The translations under genes and the position numbers were made by a program. This document shows positions 23,721 through 36,310 of a stretch of 64,000 nt of DNA, piece after piece (the stretch's first letter is position 1; the number at the start of each line of letters is the position of its first letter). Origin of the DNA: Stomoxys calcitrans. Lineage: Eukaryota; Arthropoda; Insecta; Diptera; Muscidae. The stretch is from assembly GCF_963082655.1 (NCBI RefSeq), contig NC_081552.1, forward strand, positions 198,942,781 through 199,006,780, written 5' to 3'. Below the pieces are notes generated by a model. The model was not told where the DNA came from, searched no databases, and saw only the letters and a program-made list of their open reading frames with translations.

Positions 23721-24738
23721 ATTAAAGTTGTTTTTCCCCAAACTTGAATGATTTAGTTTTCTCTTTTTTTAAAAAGCCATTCTTTCTTTGTCCCATTAGT
23801 TTCAATCAGAGATGTGGTGAAGATCCAAATATTGCTTCATCTCATAGCTTGAAATCAAAAAAAATGCATATTTCATGAAGATTTGGGAAAGAAAAAGAAA
23901 ACTCCATACAAGTGAAATATGAGCATTTGTTGTTCAACAACATGAGGCATTTCGACGAAGGTCCTTCACAGAATTTTTGAAAATGTCAGCTTCAGGAAAA
24001 AAAAAGAAACGACTTTTTGCCTGAATTGTTAACAATTGACTGGGCGTGTCACACACTTAGGTAGTCATCATATCCTTTGCCTAGTACGAACAAGTTTGTA
24101 CCATATCGTGGTAGCTCTACACTCACACAGACACACCACACCGATTCTTGTGGCAAAAACTAAAGTGTGTTACAGCATGTTTAGACTACACACTTGAGTG
24201 GGAAGCACTTGTCGCATGTTGGCATATGCAAGGACCTATGTGGTAAGGACCTATGCTATTATCATTGTTGCTGTAGCATGATATTGTTGATATTGGTGGT
24301 ACAGCTGGAGTATTGTGGCCGCCTCTTGAGCTGGTGGGATGTAGGTGGATTTTTGTAATACATACCAAATAGAAACTTAGAATTATTCCCACTTGGATTA
24401 GAGGCATTTATATGGATTTTGTGGTGAGTTAGAATTACAGCAGAAGCCAAAATCATTCCCATTACACATGCATGCATAGAGTAAGTTTTGTATATAAAAG
24501 TCAAAGTGTTACTTGATGGTTCCCTAAAGACTAAACAAATAAGGAAAAGCAAAATTTGAACGGTGTCGACTTAATAACACCCAACACCTACCGGGCGCTA
24601 TCATTATATCTAATTCTGGAACGATTTTGTTGGTCTTTAGCAGAAGTGTCAGATGGGCACATCTGGGCCAAATTGTAACAAGCTTTGGTGTGTTAGTATA
24701 AATCAAGCTATGCATGTATGAGGCATTCTTTGAAAAAG
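23721..24738. other. Unassigned DNA
   Basis: About 1 kb with no recognised repeat or coding domain. Confidence 0.4.
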
Positions 24739-24784
24739 AAACGTGCTAAGTTCAGCCGTGCCGAACTTTGGATACACCCCCATG
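24739..24784 (+). repeat. Palindromic-head fragment of family A/B
   Basis: 'cgtgctaagttcagccgtgccgaac' with 'tttggatacacccccatgg' is a decayed head directly before LINE coding sequence. Confidence 0.5.
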
Positions 24785-26490
24785 GACGGCAATGTCAACA
24801 GAATTACGACTGCGCTGGTGGGGCCTTTCGAAAATAGTTGTCCTCTTGGAGAAACCAAATCAGCCCAAAAAAACCCAGGATGACCTGAGAGATTCGCAAT
24901 ATTGGGAAAGAGGTCCGCAGACTTTATAACAGAGCACATCGTAAAAAAGCTAATGTTAATTGGGATGTGTATTACACACGGCTCAAGGAATAAAATAAGA
25001 TTGTCTGCTGGAAGTTTATATGCGACCAGGTCGTTAGCGTTAATGACGCCGCCAAGAGGAAAAAATCCCTCTCAAAAATCCATGTCAAAACTAAAAGACG
25101 ACAAGGAAGTAAGAGAGGAGACACAAAGAGAGGAGACTACGGAATCTTGGAATAATGAGCTTGATAGAAGGCAAATCATTACGAATTTTATTGTAAAGGA
25201 AGCCTTGCAGAGCTTCAAACCATTCAAGTCATCCGGTTTATTGGAAACAATAAGAAAACAAACAGATTGTCTCCTGAAAGTTTTTGTGCGAAAAGGTCAA
25301 AAGCGTTAATGACGCCGCCATGTAAAAAAAGTTTCTCTCAAAAACCCATGTCCAAACAGAAACTTTAGTAGACGACATGGGAGTGAGAGCAGAGACAACG
25401 GAGTTCATGTTGAGGCTCTTGATGAAAACTCTTTTTCCCCAGGATACGACGGGACTCACGGAAACACCGGAATCTTAGAAGAATGAGGTTGATCGAAAGC
25501 TTTTGATTACAGAATTTATGGTGAAGGAATCATTGAGGAGCTTCAAACCATTTAAGTCATCCGGACCTGATGGAATATTTTCGGCGTTACAACAGAAAGA
25601 GGCAGGCTAACTGGCGCCCCATCTGGTCACTATCCTCACAGCGTGCCTAGGAGTTGCATATACTCCGAAAGCCTGGCAGGAGGTAAAAATGGTATTTATA
25701 CCTAAGCCCGGCAAGCTATGCGACACCAAAGGCCTACAGACCTACAAGCCTTACGTCTTTTCTACTCAAAACCATGGAACGTATTGTGGACTTCAGCGAA
25801 CTGCTCAAACACAAACAGCATAACCATGCCAAGGGAAGGTCGGTGGAGACTGCCCTGCACGAGGTTGTACATCAAATAGAAAAAGCCTTCGGTGCCAAGC
25901 GTACACATTGGCGGTCTGCATTAACATCGAGGGGTCTTTGAACAATGTGCAAATCGACACACTGATCCAGTCCTTAGACCAGTACCGGGTGGATCAGGTC
26001 CTTAGAGACTGCATAGACCATATGCTAAGGAACAGGTGGATAGATGAGTTTCCGATGACACAAACATAAGGAAGAAAGTGACACAAGGCACGCCACAGGG
26101 GGGCATTTTATTGCCACTCCTATGGGTGACCACCATAAATGACCTATTGTGGATGCTGACTGAGGAGGGATTTGAACCCGTCTGCTATGCAGATGACGTT
26201 ATAATACGTTTAAGAGGCAAGAATCCGAAACAGCTAGATAGAAGGGCCGAAAGGGTCCTGTAGATGGCATGCGACTGGGCTAGATCTAGGGTATTCAATG
26301 TTCACCCAGAAAAGTCCGAAATCTGCTTGTTCATGAGGAAGACAAATGTCGGCCAATTCAACGCACCACATATCCTCAATGAAACGATTTCGATATGTGA
26401 CAAGGTCAAATACTTAGGAGTGATCTTGGACAGGCATCTTAACTGGAAGTGTCACATTCAGGAAGGTACTGGTAAGGCTCACAGATGTTG
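24785..26490 (+). pseudogene. LINE relic: endonuclease end, linker and RT
   Basis: The order is an endonuclease C-terminal linker (ITTALVGPFENSCPLGETK), a linker present twice in diverged form (~24990-25236 and ~25250-25561, each ending FKPFKSSG), RT fingers (CLGVAYTPKAWQEVKMVFIP), GTPQGGILLPLLW at ~26085, CYADDVII with the catalytic YADD at ~26188, and KYLGVILDRHLNWK near 26410. Stops and frameshifts break it between these blocks (for example ~25610, ~26027, ~26263). It ends abruptly at a family B unit; the C-terminal RNase H half is missing. The RT motifs place it among non-LTR retrotransposons (Jockey/LOA/R1/I supergroup). Confidence 0.8.
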
Positions 26491-27094
26491 GACAGCATAC
26501 TTAGCACAGTAGTTGGAAGTCATACCAAAACGACATATGCGCCAAATTAGATTACAATCGCGCCCTCCAGAGGGTCAAAAAGTCTAATCGGGAGATCGGT
26601 TTATATGGCGGCTATATCAGGATATGGACTGATTTAGACCATACTTGACTTAGTTGTTGGAAGTCAGACCATAACGATATGTGCAAAATTTCAGCCAAAT
26701 TGAATAAGAATTGCGTCCTCCAGAAGGTCAGGAAGTCAAGACCCAAGATCGTTTTACATGGCAGCTATATCAGGTTATGGACTGATTTAGACCATTCTTG
26801 ACACAGTTGTTGGATGTCATACCAAAACGAAATGTGCAAAATTTCAGCCACACCGGATAAGAATTGCGCCCTCTAGAAGCTGAAGAAGTCAAGACCCAAG
26901 ATCGTTTACAATCCCATCTGACCTGCACTAATAAGAACGGATGCCCTGGGGATGGATTTGGCTAGATCGACTTAAAATGTCATGACGATCAAGAATATGT
27001 ATACTTAATGGAATCTTAGATGAATATTTCGAGATGTTACAAACGAAATGACGAAATTAGTATACCCCCATTCTATGGAGGACGATATAGAAAG
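26491..27094 (+). repeat. Family B units and tail
   Basis: Units with 'ggagatcggtttatatggcggctatatcagg', a shortened tail without most of the GTCY core ('ctggggatggatttggctag'), and a closing box near 27060. Confidence 0.6.
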
Positions 27095-27893
27095 GTATAA
27101 AGTTCGGCGGGCCGAACTTTGGATACTCACCACTTCGGGTTATTTACCTGCCACCTTTCGTCATAATTCAAGTTGAAAAAAGGATATATCAGGGCATAAC
27201 ACAGCTCACTGTCCCAAATTTCATCGGAATCAGACAAAAAATGCGCCTTTTATGGGCCAAAGACCTTCTTAAATCGAGAGATCGGTCTATATGGCAGCTA
27301 AATCCAAATCTGGAGTGATCTGGGACAAGTTGAAAAAGGATGTCGAATGGCCTAACACAATGGGCCTTAGACCATAAATTAAAATATTGGTCTATATGGG
27401 GGCTTTACTAAAGTATAGTCCAATATAACCCATCTTCGAACTTAACCTGCCTATGGACAAAAAAGAATCTGTGCAAAATCTCAGTTCACTATCTCTATTT
27501 TTAAAAACTGTAGCGTGATTTCACCAGACAGACAGACATTTTTACCACGATCAAGAATATATTGGGTTGCCCAAAAAGTAATTGCGGATTTTTTAAAAGA
27601 ATGTAAATGCATTTTTAATAAAACTTAGAATGAACTTTAATCAAATATACTTTTTTTACACTTTTTTTCTAAAGCAAGCTAAAAGTAACAGCTGATAACT
27701 GACAGAAGAAAGAATGCAATTACAGAGTCACAAGCTGTGAAAAAATTTGTCAACGCCGACTATATGAAAAATCTGCAATTACTTTTTGGCCAACCAATAT
27801 ATATAAACTTTATAGAGTCGGAAATGGATATTTCGATCTGTTGGAAACGGAATGACAAATGAATATATCCCCATTCTTCGGTGGTAGGTATGA
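27095..27893 (+). repeat. Family A element carrying MITE copy d
   Basis: Opens with a shortened palindrome 'aaagttcggcgggccgaac' (~27100), has one to two units, a reduced 'cagacagacagacat' core (~27525), and ends 'ccccattcttcggtggtaggtat'. The tail is split by a MITE. Confidence 0.6.
27562..27797 (+). mobile_element. mariner-type MITE, copy d
   Basis: Complete, TTGGGTTGCCCAAAAAGT to 'ctttttggccaaccaa', flanked by TA at 27560-27561 and 27798-27799, the TA duplication expected of Tc1/mariner. The host site is the 'caagaatatatata' stretch of a family A tail. Confidence 0.9.
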
Positions 27894-27923
27894 AAAGATA
27901 GGTTGGAGCGTCGAGTTAGTAGC

Positions 27924-28240
27924 AAAAAAAGCAAATTTTGCCCATGAATATTCCACTTAGGAACAGGTTCAAACTTCTCACATATCAATGAGTGTAGTCC
28001 GATTTAAGTTTGAGCTCAATGATAAGGGGACTCCTTTTTATAGGCGAGTCCGAACGGCTTGCCGCAGTGCGATGTCTCTTCGGAGAGAAGTTTTACATGG
28101 CATAGTACCTCACAAATGTTGCCAGCATTAGGAGGGGAAAACCACCACTGAAAATTTTTTGTGATGGTCTCGCCAGGATTCGAACCCTGGCGTTTAGCGT
28201 CATAGGTGGGCATGCTAGTCTCTGCTTTACGGTGGCCTTC
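27924..28240 (-). mobile_element. tRNA-derived SINE with 9 bp target-site duplication
   Basis: Complete reverse copy; B box GGTTCGAATCC intact, A-box region slightly altered ('ctctgctttacggtgg'). GTTAGTAGC flanks it at 27915-27923 and 28241-28249. Confidence 0.85.
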
Positions 28241-28299
28241 GTTAGTAGCCCATCAACCGAAAATCTTACTATGAAAAGTAAAGTTACTATGAAAAAACC

Positions 28300-28860
28300 A
28301 AGAATATTAAGAAGTAAAATCGTTCTAAGTTAGGCAGGGCCGAATTTTATATACCCTCCACCATGTATCGCATTTGTCAAATCTTTTCTCGGTATCTCTT
28401 TTAAGACAAAAAAAGATATGGCAGCTATATCAGGTAATGGACCGATTTGGCACAGTTGTTGAAACTCATAATTTCGAAATTTCAGCCAAGTCGGTTAGGA
28501 ATTGCGCCCTCTAGAGGCGGTTTATGTGACAGCCATAATTGGCACAGTTGTTGGAAATTATAAAAACTTCTCCACAAAAAGGTATTGCACTGCGGCATGC
28601 CGTGGTCCCTTATCATTGGGATTAAAACTTGAATCGGACAGCACTCATTGAAATGTGAGCAGTTTGCCCCTGTTCCTTTATGGAATGTTCATGGGCAAAT
28701 CTGTATTACTTTACTCTTTCGATACTTAGCGTGCTTTCGACAGACAAACGGAGGGACGGACATGGCTAGATCGACTTAAAATGTCATGACTTTATGGGGT
28801 CTTAGACGAATATTTCGAGAAGTTACAAAAGAATGACGAAAGAATGTAGGGTATAAAAAC
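28300..28860 (+). repeat. Family B element with SINE fragment inside
   Basis: Decayed head ('gttctaagttaggcagggccg', ~28322), one unit, then a SINE fragment at ~28558-28703, then 'tttcgacagacaaacggagggacggacatggctag' text (~28735-28770) and the tail to 'gtagggtataaaa'. Confidence 0.55.
28558..28703 (+). mobile_element. SINE 3'-half fragment
   Basis: 'aaacttctccacaaaaaggt' to 'ggaatgttcatgggcaaat' with a deletion after 'cggcatgccg'. The head is missing. Confidence 0.65.
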
Positions 28861-29640
28861 GGATTCCCCTATGTTGACGACCCCCGCAAACGTTTTGAAG
28901 ACCATGATGTTAGTATCTACAGGTGGAATGTCCGCACATTTTATAGCGAGGGGGCCCAGTTTACGCACTGGCAGAAGTATTGGAGAAATATCGGGCAGAC
29001 ATTATTGCCACACAGGAAGTGCGATGGCTCGGGAAGGGCTCCACAACAGTACCCAGAGGTGACGCCCTATATTATAGCTGGTATGAAACGAGGCTCGAAT
29101 TTGGCTTTCTATTTGTGGCTAGTCGAACACTGAAACACCTTATCTTCGGTGGATGATATGTTAACCACAATCCACATTAAGGCCAAGTTCTTCAACATTT
29201 GCACCAATGCCCTAAAGGAAAACAAGGACCAGCAGACCAGGGATATTATCTGCGAGCACCTGGAAAGAGAATAGGATCGCTTTCCTGCCTGTGGTATTAA
29301 AATCGTTCGTGGTGATTTTAATGGGTAAATAGGAGAGGAAAATATCTCTGACCCCACAGCAGGAAAATTATGCCTACACGAAGAAACTTCCAATTGAGGC
29401 TAATAGATTTCGACGCCATAAAGAACATGGTAGTTAGCAGCAAAAGACTCAAATATCAAAGGAATCACACGGCCATATAGCTGTCACCCGATCAGAACAC
29501 GAGAAACCAAATACATTGATTATGTTGTGATAGATAGAAGGCGTTCAACCAGCGTATTAGATGTACGATGTTCTTGCAGCAAAGGTTCGCACTCATATTA
29601 GTGTGTCAAGAAAAATACGACCTGACACTGCACGGAAACT
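28861..29640 (+). pseudogene. RTE-like LINE apurinic endonuclease relic
   Basis: In shifting frames it reads RWNVRT, VLEKYRADIIATQEVRW (the QE-x-R-W catalytic segment), then KIVRGDFNG (the GDFN motif) and YIDYVVIDRRRSTSVLDV, followed by a degraded C-terminal SDHY region. This motif order is that of an APE-type endonuclease, with wording typical of RTE elements in flies. There are several frameshifts and stops. A MITE interrupts it at 29642. The RT core is missing between here and 31235. Confidence 0.75.
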
Positions 29641-29641
29641 A

Positions 29642-29876
29642 TTGGGTTGCCCAAAAAGTAATTGCGGATTTTTTAAAAGAAAGTAAATGCATTTTTAATA
29701 AAACTTAGAATGAACTTTAATCAAATATACTTTTTTTATACTTTTTTCTAAAGCAAGCAAAAAGTAACAGCTGATAACTGACAGAAGAAAGAATGCAATT
29801 ACAGAGTCACAAGCTGTGAAAAAATTTGTCAATGCCGACTATATGAAAAATCCGCAATTACTTTTTGGGCAACCCA
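29642..29876 (+). mobile_element. mariner-type MITE, copy e
   Basis: Complete, with long matching termini TTGGGTTGCCCAAAAAGT and 'ctttttgggcaacccaa'. A TA precedes it (29640-29641); the following bases are GC, so the right-hand TA has been lost or altered. Confidence 0.9.
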
Positions 29877-31234
29877 AGCCTCTTAATAAAACTGAGAGCT
29901 AAACCCCTATTACTCTTCTGTATTAGCCAGAGAAGGCCAATCGCCTAGTCAAACCCCCGCCTTCTTCTCAAGAACCGATGAAGATACCTAGTTCTTCATC
30001 GAAAACCTACTCAAATCACTCGTCTGTCGGCTGGTGGAGCCTGGCGCAGTCACTTTACTAGTCAAAGTTTCAGTAACAGACAATACGCATCGGCCTGATT
30101 GCACCACCGAAGCTGTTCAATCTTTGAAATTCAACCTTAGCCCATTGACAGCAGACCATCATTAGAGTTTAAATTGTTCCATTTACATTGCCCTCCTTAA
30201 AAGGCGGCCATATGTGGCACATGTAATGATAATATAAACACACTCTTACATGCTATAAAGATGGGCAAATAAATTCGTCCCTGTGACATGGAATTCGGTA
30301 ACAGAAAAATCTCAAAAGGCCTATCCCTGTCTGTTGGCTGAACTGAATTAACAAGGCATTAACGTTGTGAACACGCCCCATTTTTGTTTGCGTTGAACAT
30401 CGTCAATAACTGAACGATTATATGTTCATTGCATTTCATAAAGGATTTATTTCAGTAAAACGAAAAGTAAAAAAAAAACAACACATGCAATTTAACAACG
30501 TGTAAAAGCCACGGTAGAAAATGCCATTTTGTGCTATGTGTGGCGTATACGTTACATTATATTATCATTAAGGTAACACTCATACGCAGTGGAGGATTTC
30601 GAAAAAAAATCAACCACATAAAGCCAGCCAAATTTAATTAATCCAAAACCACAAAAATGCTTATGACAGTAGCAGAGATTTATTTTTTTTTGCTATTTAT
30701 ATCGCCAGATTACACATAACTGTAAATTGTTGTAAAACTATTGGATGTGATTGACCCCAGAACATGAGTTGCATTTAAAAAGAATTGGCTTGAGTAATTA
30801 TAGAGAATTCTACAAATTTTATGATCATTCCATTAACTTCAAAATAAAAATTATTTTTAATGGGGAACCTGGGCTTGACCCTTTGAGTAGAGCGGACGTA
30901 TTCTTATTTCGCTCCGCCAGAATTTTCTGTATCTCATAAGAGGTAGATATTTTTGGAGAAATTTTTTGAATCACTCAAGCATAGCTACGATAGTGTTATC
31001 CATCAGGCGGGTGATGATCTGCGTCTGTTTCTAGTGGAGCGGCGGTTCTAGAGCCCAGGAGTAGGCTTACAATGGACTCCAAAGTCCCAATAGCAGCGGT
31101 GGTGGTATCCGGCCGTAGCATGTTGTCTGCTACTAAAACCACCCTCCACTAGCCGACAGATGACTGGTCAGCAGTGGCTTTCGATGAAGACAACCGGTTC
31201 GAGTCTTAAGGACAAGGCATAACCTATTTTATCT
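29877..31234. other. Mostly unassigned; two inverted related stretches
   Basis: 29877-30033 and 31147-31300 are imperfect inverted relatives (shared blocks 'gccgacaga', 'tttcgatgaaga', 'ggccttctctggc'). Between them (30046-31144) I see no domain or repeat family. Confidence 0.4.
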
Positions 31235-32045
31235 TCGCGTGCCTATAATTTGCCTAGGTCATCGGCCTTCTCTGGCAAACCAAAACGCTCTTTATGAGGT
31301 TGGAATTGTAAGAGGCGCATCGCTCTCAGGAGAATCGAAAGAGAGTCAGTGGATGGTCTCCACTCCCAAAAAGCCTTGTACAACCGAGCAGATAAAGAAC
31401 ATGGAGAAAGTTGGAACCCAAAACTTTGAGATAGTCGGTAACTTTATCTACCTCGGCACCGCCGTAACCGAAACGAATGACACCAGTTTTGAGATAAAGC
31501 GAAGAATAATACTGGCAAACAGATGCTACTTTGGACTAAGTAAGCAGTTTAGAAACAAGGCCACCTCTCGACAGACGAAGACTACACTTTACAAGACACT
31601 GATACTACCCGTGCTGTTATATGGTTCTGAAGCATGGGTACTTGTGAAAGCAGATGAGGCAGTGCTTGGAGTGAGTGAGAGAGATTCTTCGTAAAATATA
31701 TGGACCAGTTTGCGTTAACGGAGAATATAGGCGACGTATGAACCACGAGCTGTATGAGCTGTATGACGACGATAGCATAGTTACACGCATCAAAATACAA
31801 CGGCTGCGTTGGCTAGGTCATGTTGTCAGAATGGATGAAGAAGCTCCAGCAAAGAAGTCTTTTGAAGGCAAACACGGTGGTACACGCAAACCGGGAACAC
31901 CAAAAGCCCGATGGAAAGAACAAGTTGTGGGAGACACCTCGAAACTTCGTGTCCGAGATTTTCGAATGAGCGCAGAAGATCGAGGCGCTTGGAACGCTAT
32001 TCTACGTTCGGCTAGTGGAAGGAATATTCTGTCATAGCCAATTAA
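31235..32045 (+). pseudogene. RTE-like LINE C-terminal region
   Basis: 31239-31694 contains FEIVGNFIYLGTAV, EIKRRIILANRCYFGLSKQ, TTLYKTLILPVLLYGSEAW. A frameshift near 31680 leads into 31675-32037 with KIYGPVCVNGEYRRRMNHE, RLRWLGHVVRMD and PKARWKEQVVGD..RDRGAW-like text, ending in a stop at ~32035. This is the conserved C-terminal thumb region of RTE-type elements. It is in the same orientation as the endonuclease relic at 28861, so both may be parts of one decayed copy. Confidence 0.8.
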
Positions 32046-34680
32046 AGTAAAAGCTCTGATTTATTGAGAGGCTTGGAGTGAATGATCCTAAGACTCTCAC
32101 CGGTAATGAGAGAGACTCTCCGAATCTAGCCAAAGGCTACACGGTTAGATTCGGAAACGGCACCGCAGTCAGCCTAAAGGCTGCTTTCACCTGGGGGGCA
32201 TCCCATGCCCAAAAGAACTAAGGCGAACAATAGTAATATGGTTGCAAGGACCTTTGTAATGGCGCCAGGGACAGCTTGGTGATGGTAGCTGTTGACAAGG
32301 GAGAAAAACAGGGCTACATACATGGAATTGTTCCCATGTATGCAGTGGGATAGTCAATGAACTGTCATGTGTATACTCCGATGTCCTTGCGGAATTACCT
32401 GGGACTCCTCCAGTCTGCGACGACGCAGGTTGGTATCGGGGCCGACACAAAGAAATTGCTTTCGGGGATAAACGCTCAATTGAAATGTATCGTTGCGTCC
32501 TATAGAAGATTGGCGAGATCTGGCCAGGCGCAGCACTGGATTTAGTTAAGAAGGAAGATATTCCTTCTCGAACAATGTCCCACACTTGGATACCAAGGAT
32601 TCCCTCAGATCCTGAATTCATACTTGGGAGATTAAGGGACGGTAATCCCAATCGTTTAATCACCGACTGGAAGATTGGTAGATTAGATGAGGCTGTATTA
32701 AACTCCGAATGTCTCTCAGACCTTAACAAGTCTAATGGAGTTGTGTTCTACAGATTCAACAAGTTGAAGCTGAAGTTCAATAGAAGCGGTTGGGTTGGGG
32801 AATCAGGAAATGACTCAGCAGTTGTTGCTGAATACTTGTCTGAGGAGCTATTGACCACATCTGTAAAGCCTGGATGATTACAGGAGACAGAAAGTTCCCC
32901 TGCCACGATCAGAAGAGAAGGGGAGACAGGGGAAATGGAACCCGACAAGCCTTGTGTGGGTGGGTTATCCGGTTGGATTGGGCTCAAGGTGTGCGCCAGC
33001 GGGAAAAAATAGAACTCCAAAGGTACTTTGAAAGCAGAAGCTAGTGAAGCATCTAAGGAGGAATCGTGCAGACCTCAAGTGTCCGGGTCCTGAGGAAAAG
33101 AGCTGAATGCGTACAGTAGCTTATCATGACAAGATTGGACGAATCTTGTGTGGACTCAGAAGACGAGACTAACGCAACAGCAGTGAAAATTTTGGGGTGG
33201 ATCTTCCTGATGGATTGAATTCAAGGTGTGCGCCAGCGGAGAAGAACAGAACTGTAAGGTATTTCGAAAGCAGCAGCTAGTGAAGCATCTAAGGAAAAGT
33301 GTAAGGACAATTGGCCATTCTCGTAAGAATGAACTATTGGCGGAATGAGAAGACGAGGCTCACGCAACATTGGTGAAAATTCGGAATCCTGAGTATGGCC
33401 CGGTTTCTGCAGATAAATCTCCACTTTTCTAAGGCCGCTTCGGCGGCACTAAAGGTCCTTCTGATGTCAGGGGCGTTTGATGTGGTTCTTATTCAGGAGT
33501 CATGGATGTGATGATGAATGGTTCGTGGACTAAGAATTCCGGGATTTTGAACTTCTCAGGGGAAATGGGAGACACAGAACAAAAACTGGAGCAGTAATGC
33601 CATCAGATCAGAAAGAGGAGGCACTCAGAAATTGGCCTTTAAATAACAATGACAGTAATGAATTGCAGCGCAAACAGGCAAGAATTTCTTGTGCCAGAGT
33701 ACTTAGGCGCGAAAAGTTTCTGCACGAATAGCGTCTTCGTGCCAAAGTTCTTGCATTTTCAAGAAGCTTTTGGTCGCTTGTGAAAAGAGTGAAGGGCAAC
33801 TCATGGGCTATAACGACTTTCATTAAAGACAACCATATATTCACTGACCCAGTTGATAAGGTTAACATGTTGGCTGACAAGTTTGTGGGAAATTCTTCCC
33901 TGCCGGAAAGCCATCAACCTCTTCCCATTATTGAAGACGTATATATATCCCTGCCTCTGATATATTCTTCGAATACGAGGAGTCAAAAGGGTTCTTCAGA
34001 TCACGACGTAAATCAATTCCCGTCTCCGGATAGCAAGTAGTCCCTTGTTTAATGTGTTCTTCGAAGTTCGCTAGTCCTTTACGCAATCTTTTCAACCTTG
34101 CTTACAGTGCGGGTGTTTTCCCGGCGCGTTGGAAGATTGCGAATGTGCAGCCTATGCCCAAGAAGGGTGAAGCCATCGATCCTGAGAATTACCTACTACT
34201 AATGTTACGCTCCGCGCTTTCCAAGGTTATGGAGAGCATGGTCAATTACCATCTTGTGAGATACTAAGAGTCCAATGGTCTTCTTAGCGACCGACAATAT
34301 GGGTTCCGCAGAAATCGCTCCACGGTTGACCTGATGGCATTCCTGTCCGAGCGTTGTCGTTCTATTCTGAACGAGTCACTTCTATTCTGAACGAGTTGCT
34401 TCTATTCTGAACGAGTCGCTCTATTCACCAGTTCGGTGAGAGTAAGTTCTTGGCTCTGGATATCTCCAAGGCATTTGATAGGGTCGGGCACGGTGCACTC
34501 CCTTCAAAGCTTGTCGTTCTTGGTGTCAGTAATAAGTTCGCTCGATTTATATCGAGTTTTCTCAGAGATCGCACTATACGAGTTGTTGTAGATGGGTTCT
34601 CGAATATAGATAGACCGCAGGAGTACCACAAGACTCTGTCCTTTCTCCCAGCTCTATAAGAGATATACCTCAAGATGCTC
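32046..34680 (+). pseudogene. LINE relic: ORF1-like, endonuclease start and RT pieces
   Basis: 32575-32877 encodes HTWIPRIPSDPEFIL, NRLITDWKIGRLDE and KSNGVVFYRFNKLKLK, which resembles the DUF4780-type domain of some insect LINE ORF1 proteins. HFSKAASAALKVLLMSGAFD then VVLIQESW at ~33420-33510 is an endonuclease N-terminus. RT pieces follow at 34052-34267 (LRNLFNLAYSAGVFPARWKI) and 34450-34659 (ALDISKAFDRV, the first catalytic RT aspartate). A 20 bp unit (TCTATTCTGAACGAGTCACT type) occurs three times at ~34361-34421. Many stops and frameshifts; not functional. The RT ends at VVVDGF with PQEYHKT where GVPQGSV would be expected. Confidence 0.65.
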
Positions 34681-36105
34681 TACGTTGAATAGCGAAGTGG
34701 GCTACCGAAAGTGGTTGAGGTGTAAATCCTAGCAAGACAGAAGTAGTTATTTCAGCAGACAAGTTGCCAGCAGTGGTACCTGTCTCCTTGGGAGGGGAGA
34801 ATGTTGCAGTTGTGAGATCTATAATGCTATATAGTGTTGTGGTCTGGTGGACGGCGCTTCAAGAGTCCACCCACTGTTCAACCGCATACAAAGGATGGAT
34901 TGTTTGTCCATCACAGCCGCACTGAGGACGACACCATCTGATGCACTGAATTTAATGCTACATCTTATGCCTGTGGATTTTTTGCTAGACAAATTGCAGC
35001 GACCACTGCCGTGAGATTAAGGGAGCTTTCTCTTTGGTCATGTGGCGGCTACGGACAATGTTGTATCCTCAATACAATGTGCCATGTTTCAGCCAGTGCG
35101 GATTACATCCTACCTGAGTCGCTTTTTGAAAAAAAGTACTGAACCACTATTCCGGATAGAACCGCTTGGAACTACGATATCCCAGGTAATAGAAGTTACA
35201 TAGACTTCTATAGGATGGTTCCAAACTGGACCACCAGGTGGGCTTTGGGGTGTACTCTAGATCTAGAACTGGTCATATCGAAAAGGTTACTCGACCACTG
35301 CAGTGTGTGTCAAGCGGAGATACTTGTAAATAAAAAAGTGGTGGAATGGCTAAGATATAATGTCATTACGAGGAATTGGCATAAATATCTTCTCAGACAG
35401 CCAGGCAGCCATTAAATGCCTGCAGAACGCATTTCTGAAAACAAAAACCGCCCTCGATTGTCGCAGATCTCTCAACGAGATGGCTGGACAGTTCAAAATT
35501 CAACTGTTCTGAGTGCAGGGTCACAGAGATATCCAAGGGATCAGTAAAGCGGACGAGCATGCGAGACTAGGAACTACCCTACACATTCCAGGGAAACTGG
35601 AGTCTGTGGACATGCCTCTACCGACATGTAAGCTAAGTCTTCAGGACCAGGTCCGAAGGACAACGAATGATAGATGGTCATAAAGAGGGGGATATGAGCG
35701 TTCCAAAACTATGTTGTCAATCAAGACTTGAGGAGGTCTACCGGTTTGTTGTCATTGGCAAGAACAGACGTCTCAGTCATTGTGTCAGGTCACTGTCTAA
35801 TCGGAAAACATGCAGACCGACTGAAGGTTGCCAGTAACGACTTTTGCAGAAGTTGTGAGAACACCTTCTGTGTGTGTTCCGCACTTGCAGTCAAAAGAAG
35901 TTCCACTTTAGGTTCTCATTTCTTGAAAAACCTGATTTAGCGGATATGAACATTCGCAAGTTGATGGGCTTTATAAAGCGATCTGGTTGGTTCAACGGTA
36001 GGAACTAGATGGCATCTTCCTTCTTCTCTTCCTGTGGTAGCACAATGGACGAAAGCGCCTGAGTGAGACTGATATCAGACTGCCACTTAAACTTTATCTA
36101 ACATA
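34681..36105 (+). pseudogene. RNase H-bearing LINE relic, C-terminal half
   Basis: Begins just after an RT-like fragment ('gcgaagtgggctaccgaaagtgg') and then follows, in broken frames, the same order as the copy at 45593: LGGENV, VVWWTALQ, CSITAALRTTPSDAL-like text, LRYNVIT, SDSQAAIK (RNase H) at ~35390, a GHRDI block at ~35520, the LSLARTDVSVIV block (~35750) and a CRSC..CVCSA zinc-type tail (~35850-35890). The 3' end near 36105 agrees with that of the other copy. Confidence 0.7.
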
Positions 36106-36310
36106 CGTGTTTGCTATACGATTTTAAAATAAAAAATCGACCCGCCCTTAAGGGCATGCTTCTTTCATAATAATAAATGCTTTCCAATTCAAGCCCAATG
36201 AACGGTAGATACCCGTACTCTTCTTAGGTAGCATCTGTCCAAAGCGTGGACAGATATTCATTTTTTCCCCTAGAGGTATCGAAATACCAAATGTTCCTAT
36301 CCTACCAACG
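36106..36310. other. Unassigned short spacer
   Basis: Nothing recognised between the LINE 3' end and the next family A element. Confidence 0.3.
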
